From NCBI GenBank assembly GCA_937871985.1, contig CALMPB010000315.1:1-55744 (forward strand): 55,744 nt of DNA, read 5' to 3'. This DNA is from an uncultured Burkholderiaceae bacterium (GTDB lineage Bacteria > Pseudomonadota > Gammaproteobacteria > Burkholderiales > Burkholderiaceae). Of this stretch, positions 47,101 through 55,744 are shown one piece after another. The translations under genes were made by a program, and so were the position numbers. How positions within the stretch are numbered: the stretch's first letter is position 1; every line of letters begins with the position of its first letter. The notes under the pieces are model-generated. The model was not told the origin of the DNA and did not search any database. It saw nothing but the letters and a program-made list of their open reading frames with translations.

Positions 47101-48354
47101 TCAACCTATAAAAGGAAAAACAGGCTCGGGGGTATTGCCTGAAATGATATCGGCCAGCGCGCGCCCGGAACCCACCCCCATCGTCCAGCCCAGGGTGCCG
47201 TGACCGGTGTTCAGGTACAGGTTGGAGATGCGTGTTTGGCCGATTATCGGGACGTTGGAGGGGGTTGACGGACGCAAACCCGACCAGTACTGAACATTAT
47301 CAAAATCAAGGGCGGTTGGGAACAAACCGCGCGCCAAACTTGACATATTTTCGCAACGGTTTGTATTCAGGGCTCGGGAATAGCCGCCCAGCTCCGCCAC
47401 GCCGGCCATGCGCAATTGATTGCCCAGGCGGCTGTAAACCACCTTGTGGGCGCTGTCGGTCAGGCTGACGCTGGGCGCCGCCGACTCGTCCACGATATCG
47501 AAGGTAGCCGAATAGCCCTTGGCGGGATACACCCGGCAAGGCACGCCCAAAGGCGCCACGAGATGCGGCGTCCAGCACCCCAGGGCCGCCACATAGGCGT
47601 CGGCGGTAACGGTTTGGAACAGGCCGTCGGGCTTGACCAGCTCCACTCCCTGCACCTGCCCGCCCGCGGCCAGCAAACGATTGACCTGGGTGGAAAACCG
47701 GAACTCCACGCCGGCCCGGCGCGCGCGTTCGGCCAGGGCGGTCGTGAACAGATAGACGTCGCCGCTTTCGTCCTCGGGGGTGTAGTCGCCGCCCACGATG
47801 CTGTGCCGGATCGACGCCAGCGCCGGTTCGATCTCGACGATCTCGTCCGGACCCACGATGCGGCGGTCGACCCCGAAGTTGCGCATGACGCCGGCCGCCC
47901 GCTGCGAGGCGTCGAACGCTTCGTCGTCCCGGTAGAAGTTGAGAATGCCGCGCTCCAGATGGTTGTACTCGATGCCCAGGTCGGCGCGCATGCCCTGCAA
48001 GGTATGCAGGCTGTACTCGGCCATGGCCACCATGGCCTTGATGTTGGGAGCCAGGCGGCTGGGCAGGCATTCACGCAGAAAGGCCAGCCCCCACCCCCAT
48101 TGGCGCAGATCGAATTGCGGCCGGAACGAAAGCGGCGCGTTTTTTTGCAGCAGCCACTTGAGCAGCTGCAGCGGCGCCTGGGGGTTCGCCCAGGGCTCGG
48201 CATACGACACCGATATCTGGCAGCCGTTGGCCCGGCTGGTTTCCTGGGCCGGCCCGGGCTCCCGATCGATGACCACCACGTCGTGCCCCGCCTGGTTCAG
48301 CCACCAGGCGGTTGCCGTTCCGATAATCCCGCTACCCAATACCGCTACTTTCAT
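47101..48354 (-). CDS. dadA: D-amino acid dehydrogenase (DadA-like)
   Basis: A 417-residue FAD enzyme of the DadA small-subunit/glycine oxidase family. The FAD motif VLGSGIIGTATAWWL is at residues 4-18 and ETSRANGCQISVSYAEPW near 38 is typical of DadA. GWTMGVGSGRALADIISG near the C-terminus closes the FAD site. The length is normal. It oxidises D-amino acids to keto acids, passing electrons to the respiratory chain from the inner face of the membrane. It precedes the UgpB-like gene in the same operon; no alanine racemase is next to it. Confidence 0.88.
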   Translation of the reverse strand: MKVAVLGSGIIGTATAWWLNQAGHDVVVIDREPGPAQETSRANGCQISVSYAEPWANPQAPLQLLKWLLQKNAPLSFRPQFDLRQWGWGLAFLRECLPSRLAPNIKAMVAMAEYSLHTLQGMRADLGIEYNHLERGILNFYRDDEAFDASQRAAGVMRNFGVDRRIVGPDEIVEIEPALASIRHSIVGGDYTPEDESGDVYLFTTALAERARRAGVEFRFSTQVNRLLAAGGQVQGVELVKPDGLFQTVTADAYVAALGCWTPHLVAPLGVPCRVYPAKGYSATFDIVDESAAPSVSLTDSAHKVVYSRLGNQLRMAGVAELGGYSRALNTNRCENMSSLARGLFPTALDFDNVQYWSGLRPSTPSNVPIIGQTRISNLYLNTGHGTLGWTMGVGSGRALADIISGNTPEPVFPFIG

Positions 48355-48420
48355 GGTTCCAACCTTTACACATCGATGGCCCTTGCCGGCCTGGTTTTCT
48401 TCCGCCCGGCCTCAAGCCTG

Positions 48421-49458
48421 CTACTTGCCCGCATCCGCCGCGCTGGTGAACGCGTCGGCGAAGAATTCCTCGTCGGGCAAACCGGCCTGCCGAACGAAAT
48501 CGCGGCGCGCGCTTTCCACCATGACAGGCGCTCCACAAGCATACACCTGGTGGCTGGAAAGATCGGGCAAGTCCTCGAGCACGGCCAAGTGCACGAAGCC
48601 GCTGCGGCCCGTCCAGCCGTCTTCGGGCAGCGCGTCGGAGATCACCGGCACGTAGGAAAACCCCGGCCACTGTTCGGCCCATTGCCGGGCCTGGGCGTCC
48701 AGGTACAGGTCGCCGGGCCGGCGCCCTCCCCAGTACAGCACCGCTTTGCGCGCCGTGTTCTGCCGCATCATGTTTTCGACAATGGCCTTGATGGGCGCGA
48801 ACCCGGTGCCGCTGGCCAGGAACACAATGGGCTTGTCGCTGTCTTCACGCAAGAAGAACGAACCGAACGGGCCCTCGACCCTCAGGATCTCGCGCAGCTT
48901 CATCTGTGTGGCGCCGGCGCCGAACACATGATCGGTGAATGCGCCGCCGGGCATGTGCCGCACATGCAGTTGCACCTTGTTGTCGGCCGACGGCGGGTTC
49001 GCCATGGAATAGCTGCGGCGGCGGCCGTCCTTGAGGATGAACTCGATGTACTGCCCGGCGTAGTACCGGAAGGGCTCGGCCGGCGGCATCTGCAGCGTCA
49101 CGACCGCCACATCGTCGCCCAGCCTTTCCAGGTCCATGACCCGCACCGGCATTTTGCGGATCTGGATATCGTCGGCCATGCGGATCTCGCGCGCCTCGAT
49201 CACCATGTCGGAAGTCGGCTTGGCCTGGCAGAACAAGGTATAGCCCTCGGCCAGCTCTTCGGGAGAAAGGATTTGCCCGGGGCAGGAGCCCGCCTCGAAC
49301 GTCCCGGACACGACCTTGCCCTTGCAGGTGGAGCAGGCGCCGCTGCGGCAACTGTAAGGCAGGACGATGCCAGCCTCCATGGCGGCGTCGAGCACCGAGG
49401 CTCCGGGCTGAACCGTGAATTCGTGGTGCGTGGACTGAACAGTAACCTTGAAGCTCAT
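48421..49458 (-). CDS. Ferredoxin-type NAD(P)H:flavin reductase (AscD-like)
   Basis: 345 residues: an N-terminal plant-type [2Fe-2S] domain (YSCRSGACSTCKGKV, then a fourth Cys in LFCQAKP), an FAD-binding barrel (RSYSMANPP near 149), and a NAD-binding domain (LASGTGFAPIKAI near 215, ACGAPVMV near the end). It is commonly named CDP-6-deoxy-delta-3,4-glucoseen reductase, but no deoxysugar genes adjoin it and the same gene is often found by parC in Burkholderiales, so a general electron-transfer role is more likely. The partner oxygenase or reductase is unknown. Confidence 0.86.
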   Translation of the reverse strand: MSFKVTVQSTHHEFTVQPGASVLDAAMEAGIVLPYSCRSGACSTCKGKVVSGTFEAGSCPGQILSPEELAEGYTLFCQAKPTSDMVIEAREIRMADDIQIRKMPVRVMDLERLGDDVAVVTLQMPPAEPFRYYAGQYIEFILKDGRRRSYSMANPPSADNKVQLHVRHMPGGAFTDHVFGAGATQMKLREILRVEGPFGSFFLREDSDKPIVFLASGTGFAPIKAIVENMMRQNTARKAVLYWGGRRPGDLYLDAQARQWAEQWPGFSYVPVISDALPEDGWTGRSGFVHLAVLEDLPDLSSHQVYACGAPVMVESARRDFVRQAGLPDEEFFADAFTSAADAGK

Positions 49459-49683
49459 GACATTCTTTAAACAGGATTCAACACAACAAAAACCTTTTTA
49501 TTTTAAGCCTTTGCCGGCCAATGCCGGCCGCCGCCAGGCTGCCCAGCGGCGCAAGGGCTGCTCAGGCCCCCGCCCGCTCCCCGCCGACACCCATCGAGGA
49601 AGCGTCTTTTGCCCCGAGAACGTCCCGACGAAAAAGCCCCCCGACGCGCAGCGCTCACGCGGCTCGCGCCGGGGTTGGCGCGG

Positions 49684-51987
49684 TCAGGCGGCGCGCAAAA
49701 CGGGCTGCTTGACCTTGACGGACAAGGTTTTGCCCTTGCGCGCCCTTTTGCCCGCGTAGTCGGCAAGTTCCTGCGGCCCAAGAGCGACTTCCGTTTCCTT
49801 GTTGCGGTACACCCCGCTGGCGACCAGGCCCGCCGGGCCGAAGGCCGCCCATTGCACGAGGATGTCGGGCGCATCCAGGCCCATCAATATGGTGCCGCGC
49901 CCGCCGCCCGACAGCGCCTTCAGCTCGGCCAGGTCGATGATCAGGAAACGCTCTTTCTTGCTGAGCATGGCCAGTTGCGCATCGTCCGCCTTCAGGGCCA
50001 GCGGCTTGAGCAAGGCATCGCCGGCTTCCACCGACACGAACTGCTTGCCCGCGCGCTGGCGGGTGGTGAGGTCCTTAAGCGTGGTGAGGAATCCGTAGCC
50101 GCCCTGCGTGCCCAGCACATAGCGCTGCGAATCGGCGCCCGCCATCATGTGCACGATGCGCGTGCCGTGCTCGACATCGACCATGGAGGTAATGGGCTGG
50201 CCGTCGCCGCGCGCCGAAGGCAGACCGGACACCGCCACGGTATAGGCCCGCCCGGTATTGGACAGCGCCACCAGGTTGTCGGTGCTGCGGCATTCGATGG
50301 CGTCGTACAGCGCATCGCCGGTCTTGAAATTGAACTGGGACGCATCGTGCCCATGCCCCTGGCGGGCGCGCAGCCAGCCCTTTTGCGACATGATGACGGT
50401 AACGGGCTCGTCCACCACACGTGTTTCCACCACGGCGCGCTCGGCCGTTTCGATCAGCGTGCGGCGGTCGTCGCCGTATTGCTTGGCATCGGCTTCGATC
50501 TCCTTGATCATGAGGCGCTTGAGCGAAGCGGGGTTGGCCAGCAGCTCGGCAAGCTTGGCCTGCTCTTCTTTCTGCTCGGCCAGCTCCTTTTCGATCTTGA
50601 AGCCTTCCAGGCGCGCCAACTGGCGCAAGCGCATTTCCAGGATGTCCTCGGCCTGGCGCTCGGAAAGGTCGAAGCGCTGCATCAGGGCCGCCCGGGGCTC
50701 ATCCGACTCGCGGATGGTCTGGATGACTTCGTCGACATTCAGGTACACCACCATCCGCCCTTCCAGCACGTGGATACGGTCGGTGACCTTGTCCAGGCGA
50801 TGCTGGGTGCGACGAGTGACCGTTTGGGTGCGGTAGGCCAGCCAGTCCGCCAGCACCTGCCGCAAGGCGCGCTGCCCAGGGCGCGCATCCGTGCCGATGC
50901 ACACCAGGTTGAACGACACGCTGCCTTCCAGGCTGGTCCGGGCCAGCAGGGTATTGACGAACTCGTCGCGATCGATGCGGCTGGTCTTGGGTTCGAACAC
51001 CAGGCGCACCGCGGCCTGCTTGCCCGACTCGTCGCGCACGGCATCCAGCAGCCCCAGCATCAGCGTCTTGATCTGCTGCTGTTCGCTGGTCAGGCTTTTT
51101 TTGCCGGCCTTGACCTTGGGATTGGTGCAGTCCTCGATTTCCTCGAGGATTTTCTGCGAAGACGTGCCCGGCGGCAATTCCGTGACCACCAATTGCCACT
51201 GGCCGCGCGCCATGTCCTCGAACTGCCAGCGCGCCCGCGCCTTGATCGAGCCCCGCCCGGTGCCGTAGATGTGGGCGATGTCCTCGGGCGGCGAAATGAT
51301 TTGCCCGCCGCCGGCGAAATCGGGCCCCGGCACCAACTGGAACAATTCTTCGTCGGACAGCTTGGGATTCTTGAGCAGGGCCACGCAGGCCTGGGCGATT
51401 TCGCGCAGATTGTGCGACGGAATTTCGGTGGCCATGCCCACCGCGATGCCCGACGCGCCGTTCAGCAGCATGACGGGCAGGCGCGCCGGCAAAAGCTGGG
51501 GCTCTTTCTGGCTGCCGTCGTAATTGGGAATGAAATCGACCGTGCCTTCGTCCAGCTCGTCCAGCAGTATGCGGGAGAACGGCGTCAGCCTGGCCTCGGT
51601 ATACCGCATGGCGGCGGCATTGTCGCCGTCGCGCGAACCGAAATTGCCCTGGCCGTCGATCAGCGGATAGCGCAAGGTGAAGTCCTGGGCCATGCGCACC
51701 ATGGCGTCGTAGGCCGCCTGGTCGCCGTGCGGGTGGTATTTGCCCAGCACGTCGCCCACCACGCGCGCCGACTTGACCGGCTTGGCGTTGGGGCCCAGTC
51801 CCATGGCGTCCATGGCGTAAAGTATGCGCCGCTGCACGGGCTTCTGGCCGTCGGCCACTTCGGGCAAGGCACGGCCGCGCACCACCGAAACCGCGTAATC
51901 CAGATATGCCTGCTCGGCATAGGCAGCCAGCGTCAGGCTTTCGCCGTCGCTCGGGCTGTCGAACAAACCTGCTTGTGTTGCATCCAT
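49684..51987 (-). CDS. parC: DNA topoisomerase IV subunit A
   Basis: A 767-residue ParC, which cuts and religates DNA to separate replicated chromosomes. The catalytic tyrosine is Tyr129 ([10 protein letters not shown]). The quinolone-resistance region reads [13 protein letters not shown], with Gln90 and Asp94 where E. coli has Ser80 and Glu84. A long coiled coil follows (about 420-490), then the C-terminal beta-pinwheel. It starts 3 bases after the parE stop, so the subunits are co-expressed. GyrA is excluded by pairing with parE and by the short C-terminal domain. Confidence 0.95.
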   Translation of the reverse strand: MDATQAGLFDSPSDGESLTLAAYAEQAYLDYAVSVVRGRALPEVADGQKPVQRRILYAMDAMGLGPNAKPVKSARVVGDVLGKYHPHGDQAAYDAMVRMAQDFTLRYPLIDGQGNFGSRDGDNAAAMRYTEARLTPFSRILLDELDEGTVDFIPNYDGSQKEPQLLPARLPVMLLNGASGIAVGMATEIPSHNLREIAQACVALLKNPKLSDEELFQLVPGPDFAGGGQIISPPEDIAHIYGTGRGSIKARARWQFEDMARGQWQLVVTELPPGTSSQKILEEIEDCTNPKVKAGKKSLTSEQQQIKTLMLGLLDAVRDESGKQAAVRLVFEPKTSRIDRDEFVNTLLARTSLEGSVSFNLVCIGTDARPGQRALRQVLADWLAYRTQTVTRRTQHRLDKVTDRIHVLEGRMVVYLNVDEVIQTIRESDEPRAALMQRFDLSERQAEDILEMRLRQLARLEGFKIEKELAEQKEEQAKLAELLANPASLKRLMIKEIEADAKQYGDDRRTLIETAERAVVETRVVDEPVTVIMSQKGWLRARQGHGHDASQFNFKTGDALYDAIECRSTDNLVALSNTGRAYTVAVSGLPSARGDGQPITSMVDVEHGTRIVHMMAGADSQRYVLGTQGGYGFLTTLKDLTTRQRAGKQFVSVEAGDALLKPLALKADDAQLAMLSKKERFLIIDLAELKALSGGGRGTILMGLDAPDILVQWAAFGPAGLVASGVYRNKETEVALGPQELADYAGKRARKGKTLSVKVKQPVLRAA

Positions 51988-51990
51988 AAT

Positions 51991-53952
51991 TTAAATATCC
52001 ACCTCGGCCAGATTGCCTTTTTCTTCAAGCCAACTGCGCCGCTGGCTGGATTCGCCCTTGCCCATCAACATGTCGAACATGCGCACGGTGGCTTCCACCC
52101 CCGCCTCGCCGCAACCCACCGGCATCAGGCGGCGGGTATCGGGATTCATGGTCGTGTCCCACAATTGTTCGGCGCTCATTTCGCCCAGGCCCTTGAAACG
52201 GCTGATGCTCCAGGAGTTTTCGCGCACGCCTTCGCCGCGCAGCTTGTCCTGGGCGGCGTTCAGCTCGCCCTCGTCCAGGCAGTACAGCTTGCGCGCCGGC
52301 CGCTTGCCCAGCGCCGGAACGTCCAGGCGGAACAAGGGCGGGCGCGCCACGTAGACGTGGCCGGCTTCGATGAGCTTGGGGAAATGCCGGAAGAACAAGG
52401 TAAGCAGCAAGACCTGGATGTGGGAGCCGTCGACGTCGGCATCGGACAGAATGCAGATGCGGTTGTAGCGCAGGCCCGACAAATCGACGTTGTCGTCCGC
52501 CCCGTGCGGATCCACCCCGATGGCCACCGAAATATCGTGGATTTCGTTGTTGGCGAACAGGCGGTCGCGCTCGACCTCCCAGGAATTAAGCACCTTGCCG
52601 CGCAACGGCAAGACCGCCTGGAACTCTTTGTCGCGCCCCATTTTCGCGGAGCCGCCGGCCGAATCGCCCTCCACCAGGAACACCTCGGTGCGGGTGGAAT
52701 CGGAGGATTCGCAATCGGTCAGCTTGCCGGGCAACACCGCCACGCCCGAGCTTTTGCGCTTTTCGACCTTCTGGGCCGAACGCGTGCGCGCCTGGGCCTG
52801 GCGAATGGCGCTTTCGGCCAGCTTCTTGGCCGCCTCGACATTGGCATGCAGGGCAAGATCGAGCGCGTTCTTGACGTAGCCGCCGACCAGGCGCACGGCA
52901 TCGCGGCTGTTGAGCCTTTCCTTGATCTGGCCCTGGAACTGCGGGTCGAGCACCTTGGCCGACAGCACGAAACTGGCCCGCGCGAACACGTCGTCGGGCA
53001 AAAGCTTGACCCCCTTGGGGATGAGGCCGTGCAACTCGGCGAAGGACTTGACCGCGCTGTACAGGCCGTCGCGCAGCCCCGCCTCGTGCGTGCCGCCGGC
53101 CGGCGTCGAAATAAGATTGACGTACGACTCGCGCACCACATTGCCGTCCACCGTCCAGGCCACGGCCCATTGCGCGCCCTCGCCTTCCGCGAACGACTCG
53201 TCGTCGTCGCCCGCATACTGGCGGCCCTCGAACAGCGGCACGATTTTTTCGGCATCGCCCAGCGCTTCATTGAGATAGCCGCGCAAGCCGTCGGCATACT
53301 GCCACTGGCGGGTCTCGCCGGTTTTCTCGAGAGTCAGCGCAACCTTGACGCCGCTGAGCAGCACGGCCTTGCTGCGCAGGGAGTGCACCAGATCGGCCGC
53401 CGGCACCACGGCGCTGTCGAAATACCTGGGGTTGGGCCACACCCGCACACGCGTGCCGGTCTTTTTGCGCGGCACCGTGCCGGTTTCGCGCAGCGGCCGT
53501 TCGACCTCGCCATCGGCGAATGCCAGTTGGTATTCATGGCCGTCGCGCCATACGGTGATTTCGAGCCGCGTGGACAAGGCATTGGTGACCGACACGCCCA
53601 CGCCGTGCAGGCCGCCCGAGAACGCATAGGCGCCGCCCGCCTTTTTGTCGAACTTGCCGCCGGCGTGCAGGCGGGTGAACACGATCTCCACGACCGGCAC
53701 CTGCTCTTCGGGATGCAGGCCGACCGGGATGCCCCGGCCGTCGTCCTCGACCGAAATGCTGCCGTCTGTATGCAGCGTGACGTCGATCTGCTGGCCGAAC
53801 CCGGCCAGCGCCTCGTCGGCCGCGTTGTCGATGACCTCTTGCACGATATGCAGGGGGCTCTCGGTTCGTGTGTACATGCCGGGCCGCTGGCGTACCGGTT
53901 CCAGCCCTTTCAGAACCCGGATTGAAGCTTCGTCGTAGCGTGGTGTAGCCAA
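51991..53952 (-). CDS. parE: DNA topoisomerase IV subunit B
   Basis: About 653 residues from a TTG start at 53952 (GGGGAT upstream), where the family N-terminus begins (ATPRYDEASIRVLKGLEPVRQRPGMY). The open frame continues to 54123, but that extension is not ParE-like. The GHKL ATPase carries DNAADEALAG and GLHGVGVSVTNAL; the TOPRIM domain carries EGDSAGGSAKMGRD, LRGKVLNSWEV and DADVDGSHI. It supplies ATP-driven strand passage with ParC. The leftward promoter lies in the gap to trxA; TAAAAT on the minus strand at 53987-53992 is a possible -10. Confidence 0.94.
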   Translation of the reverse strand: MATPRYDEASIRVLKGLEPVRQRPGMYTRTESPLHIVQEVIDNAADEALAGFGQQIDVTLHTDGSISVEDDGRGIPVGLHPEEQVPVVEIVFTRLHAGGKFDKKAGGAYAFSGGLHGVGVSVTNALSTRLEITVWRDGHEYQLAFADGEVERPLRETGTVPRKKTGTRVRVWPNPRYFDSAVVPAADLVHSLRSKAVLLSGVKVALTLEKTGETRQWQYADGLRGYLNEALGDAEKIVPLFEGRQYAGDDDESFAEGEGAQWAVAWTVDGNVVRESYVNLISTPAGGTHEAGLRDGLYSAVKSFAELHGLIPKGVKLLPDDVFARASFVLSAKVLDPQFQGQIKERLNSRDAVRLVGGYVKNALDLALHANVEAAKKLAESAIRQAQARTRSAQKVEKRKSSGVAVLPGKLTDCESSDSTRTEVFLVEGDSAGGSAKMGRDKEFQAVLPLRGKVLNSWEVERDRLFANNEIHDISVAIGVDPHGADDNVDLSGLRYNRICILSDADVDGSHIQVLLLTLFFRHFPKLIEAGHVYVARPPLFRLDVPALGKRPARKLYCLDEGELNAAQDKLRGEGVRENSWSISRFKGLGEMSAEQLWDTTMNPDTRRLMPVGCGEAGVEATVRMFDMLMGKGESSQRRSWLEEKGNLAEVDI

Positions 53953-54302
53953 GTTATCCCCAAAAAATTCGTGGATCAAAAGCCCTATTTTACGGATGTC
54001 GCACGATCCCGCTCCGGATCGGCTAAAATGTGTCCATAAATACACAGGTAAAAGACATAGGTAATGCAGGCAGCCGCCGACAATGGTATGCTTGTCGTCA
54101 ACAAGTAAAATCATGCCGCCCAACTACCGGTTGCCAGTGCGCTGGTTCGCACAGTTCGGTTCGGGCGCCCAAGCCGGGTATGCGAACCAACCAGGCGGCA
54201 CTCCCATATATCTGTGTTGCGGCCCTGCCTCCTCTTCGTATATCGTATGGCTGTACGTACCGTTGCAGTAAGCATTCACTTTCAATCTACATCATCCAAA
54301 TC
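53953..54302. other. Divergent parE/trxA intergenic region
   Basis: About 350 bases with promoters for parE (left) and trxA (right). There is a small dyad CTTGT-CGTCA-ACAAG around 54090-54105. An open frame starting at 54030 continues into thioredoxin but is unlike the family, so I do not call it. No RNA gene or clear consensus promoter was recognised for trxA. Confidence 0.45.
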
Positions 54303-54629
54303 ATGAGCGAACTTATCCAAAACGTGAGCGATGCCTCCTTCGAGGCCGACGTGCTTCAAGCCGACGGCCCGGTTCTTGTGGACTACTGGGCGGCGTGGTG
54401 CGGCCCCTGCAAAATGATTGCGCCGCTTCTGGACGAGGCGGCCAAGCAATACCAGGGCCGAGTTACCATCGCCAAGCTCAACGTCGACGAAAACCCCGAC
54501 ACGGCCGCCAAGTTCGGCGTGCGCGGTATTCCAACGCTTATGCTGTTCAAGGACGGCAAAGCCGCCGCCACCAAGGTCGGCGCCCTGTCCAAGTCGCAGC
54601 TCGCCAGCTTCCTCGACGAATCCGTTTAA
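54303..54629 (+). CDS. trxA: Thioredoxin 1
   Basis: A 108-residue thioredoxin, the general cytoplasmic protein-disulfide reductase. The active site WCGPC is at residues about 33-37 ([14 protein letters not shown]), the cis-proline loop is RGIPTLMLF near 74-82, and the length is typical. It starts at ATG 54303 ([14 protein letters not shown]). It sits 90 bases upstream of rho, the common trxA-rho order in Proteobacteria. Confidence 0.96.
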   Translation: MSELIQNVSDASFEADVLQADGPVLVDYWAAWCGPCKMIAPLLDEAAKQYQGRVTIAKLNVDENPDTAAKFGVRGIPTLMLFKDGKAAATKVGALSKSQLASFLDESV

Positions 54630-54640
54630 CCCTTTTTGTG

Positions 54641-54663
54641 CGCAAGCCCTCCCGGGGCTTGCG
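54641..54663 (+). other. Hairpin in the trxA-rho gap
   Basis: CGCAAGCCC and GGGCTTGCG form a 9-bp stem around TCCCG. No T run follows. The gap after it is C- and T-rich (CTCTCTCACCCC, CCCCCCTCTCC), the kind of unstructured pyrimidine leader on which Rho can load, so autoregulation of rho is plausible. Confidence 0.5.
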
Positions 54664-54719
54664 AGCCAGCCTGGGGCTCGACTCTCTCACCCCAGCTCAA
54701 CTCCCCCCTCTCCTCTCTC

Positions 54720-55744
54720 ATGCACCTCACTGAACTAAAAGCTCTGCACGTCTCGCAGCTGCTGGAAATGGCCGCCAGCCTGGAAATCGACAACGCAAGC
54801 CGCCTGCGCAAACAGGAAATCATGTTTGCCATCATGAAGCGCCGCGCCAAACAAGGCGAACAGATTTTCGGCGACGGCGTGCTCGAGGTTCTGCCCGACG
54901 GTTTCGGCTTCCTGCGCTCACCCGAAACCTCCTACCTGGCCAGCACCGACGATATCTATATTTCGCCTTCGCAAATCCGCCGCTTCAATCTGCACACCGG
55001 CGACTCCATCGAAGGCGAAGTGCGCGTCCCCAAGGACGGCGAGCGCTATTTCGCCCTGGTCAAGGTCGACAAGGTCAACGGCATGCAGCCCGAGGTCATC
55101 AAGCACCGCATCATGTTCGAAAACCTGACCCCGTTGCACCCCAACGAAGTCATGACGCTCGAACGCGACATCAAAAGCGAAGAAAACATCACCGGCCGCA
55201 TCCTGGACATCTTCGCCCCCATGGGCAAAGGCCAGCGCGCCCTTATCGTGGCCAGCCCCAAATCGGGCAAGACGGTCATGATGCAGCACATTGCGCATGC
55301 CATCACCACCAATTATCCCGACGCCACCATGATCGTCCTGCTGGTGGACGAGCGCCCCGAGGAAGTCACTGAAATGCAGCGCACGGTGCGCGGCGAAGTC
55401 GTGGCATCGACCTTCGACGAGCCCGCCACCCGCCACGTGCAAGTGGCTGAGATGGTCATCGAAAAGGCCAAACGCCTGGTCGAACTGAAAAAAGACGTCG
55501 TCATCCTGCTGGACTCCATTACCCGCCTGGCCCGCGCCTACAACACCGTGGTGCCGGCTTCGGGCAAGGTGCTGACCGGCGGCGTGGACGCCAACGCCCT
55601 GCAGCGGCCCAAGCGCTTTTTCGGCGCGGCCCGCAACCTGGAAGAAGGCGGCTCGCTCACCATCATCGGCACGGCGCTCATTGAAACCGGCAGCCGCATG
55701 GACGAGGTCATCTACGAAGAATTCAAGGGCACCGGCAACTCCGA
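54720..55744 (+). CDS. rho: Transcription termination factor Rho (partial, 3' end missing)
   Basis: The first 341 codons of Rho, an RNA-dependent hexameric helicase that ends transcription. The N-terminal domain ([18 protein letters not shown]), the RNA-binding cold-shock-like domain ([14 protein letters not shown] near 60), the Walker A region SPKSGKTVM near 180 and the Walker B region [16 protein letters not shown] near 260 are all present. About 75-80 residues of a normal Rho lie beyond the window. The frame runs open to the last base. Confidence 0.96.
   Translation, partial: MHLTELKALHVSQLLEMAASLEIDNASRLRKQEIMFAIMKRRAKQGEQIFGDGVLEVLPDGFGFLRSPETSYLASTDDIYISPSQIRRFNLHTGDSIEGEVRVPKDGERYFALVKVDKVNGMQPEVIKHRIMFENLTPLHPNEVMTLERDIKSEENITGRILDIFAPMGKGQRALIVASPKSGKTVMMQHIAHAITTNYPDATMIVLLVDERPEEVTEMQRTVRGEVVASTFDEPATRHVQVAEMVIEKAKRLVELKKDVVILLDSITRLARAYNTVVPASGKVLTGGVDANALQRPKRFFGAARNLEEGGSLTIIGTALIETGSRMDEVIYEEFKGTGNS

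Noticed and set aside
47416..49470. A 684-codon plus frame opposite dadA and the reductase
   Set aside because: Antisense shadow with no domain and an atypical composition.
49609..53925. A 1438-codon open frame on the plus strand opposite parC and parE
   Set aside because: It is antisense to two certain genes in the frame where high-GC third positions suppress stops. Its translation is low-complexity rich in A, G, R, H and Q with no recognisable domain, and it has no initiation signals.
53953..54123. N-terminal extension of the parE frame
   Set aside because: ParE homology begins at the TTG at 53952, which has GGGGAT upstream. The extension contains cysteine- and tryptophan-rich non-family sequence.
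54030..54302. N-terminal extension of the thioredoxin frame
   Set aside because: The extra 91 residues are unlike any thioredoxin. ATG 54303 gives the normal 108-residue protein.

Overview
The window is high-GC DNA with short operons and many divergent regulator/target pairs. It reads as a member of the Alcaligenaceae (Burkholderiales, Betaproteobacteria; Bordetella/Achromobacter/Pusillimonas-like). The basis is the style of the protocatechuate (pca) genes with PcaQ, the parE-parC-reductase neighbourhood, the trxA-rho pair and the large autotransporters. Genus and species cannot be fixed by reading alone. I saw no insertion sequence, CRISPR array, rRNA or phage gene.

Layout. (1) 1-10136, surface and redox region: a glycine-rich exported protein running off the left edge (minus strand), a molybdopterin oxidoreductase fused to its own flavin/[2Fe-2S] reductase, a complete classical autotransporter with terminator, and a CAT-anticodon tRNA. 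(2) 10137-12113: an Aer-type aerotaxis receptor behind what looks like an FNR/Anr class II promoter. (3) 12272-30101, aromatic catabolism: pcaB, a fused pcaC-pcaD, an MFS carrier, a periplasmic binding protein, pcaQ, pcaHG, an IclR regulator, pcaIJ, a LysR regulator beside a flavin monooxygenase/binding protein/FAH-hydrolase unit, and an AraC regulator divergent from pobA. Together they convert 4-hydroxybenzoate to protocatechuate and on to 3-oxoadipyl-CoA; the final thiolase is not in the window. (4) 30140-43036: an orphan HigA-like antitoxin, flagellin with a sigma-28 promoter, a very large multi-domain glycosyltransferase, and a divergent seven-gene operon. That operon encodes an aminotransferase, an ATP-grasp/HAD fusion, a TylF-type methyltransferase, a beta-propeller protein, a glycosyltransferase, a TagD-like CDP-glycerol synthase and a TagF/TagB-like glycerophosphotransferase. 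(5) 43134-49458: a dienelactone-hydrolase-like enzyme with a LysR regulator, a hemerythrin protein behind an NsrR-like box, a UgpB-like binding protein with a DadA-like dehydrogenase, and a ferredoxin-type reductase. (6) 49684-55744, housekeeping: parC, parE, trxA and the 5' part of rho.

The best candidate for an undescribed system is region 4. It combines flagellin, a giant glycosyltransferase and teichoic-acid-type glycerol-phosphate chemistry, which suggests a phosphodiester-decorated flagellin (or other surface) glycan in a Gram-negative bacterium. Regulatory signals that fit their genes well are an FNR-like box at -41.5 of the aerotaxis gene, an NsrR-like box before hemerythrin, a PcaQ site at about -65 of a 17-bp-spaced sigma-70 promoter, a sigma-28 promoter at flagellin, and a motif shared by three pca-region promoters.
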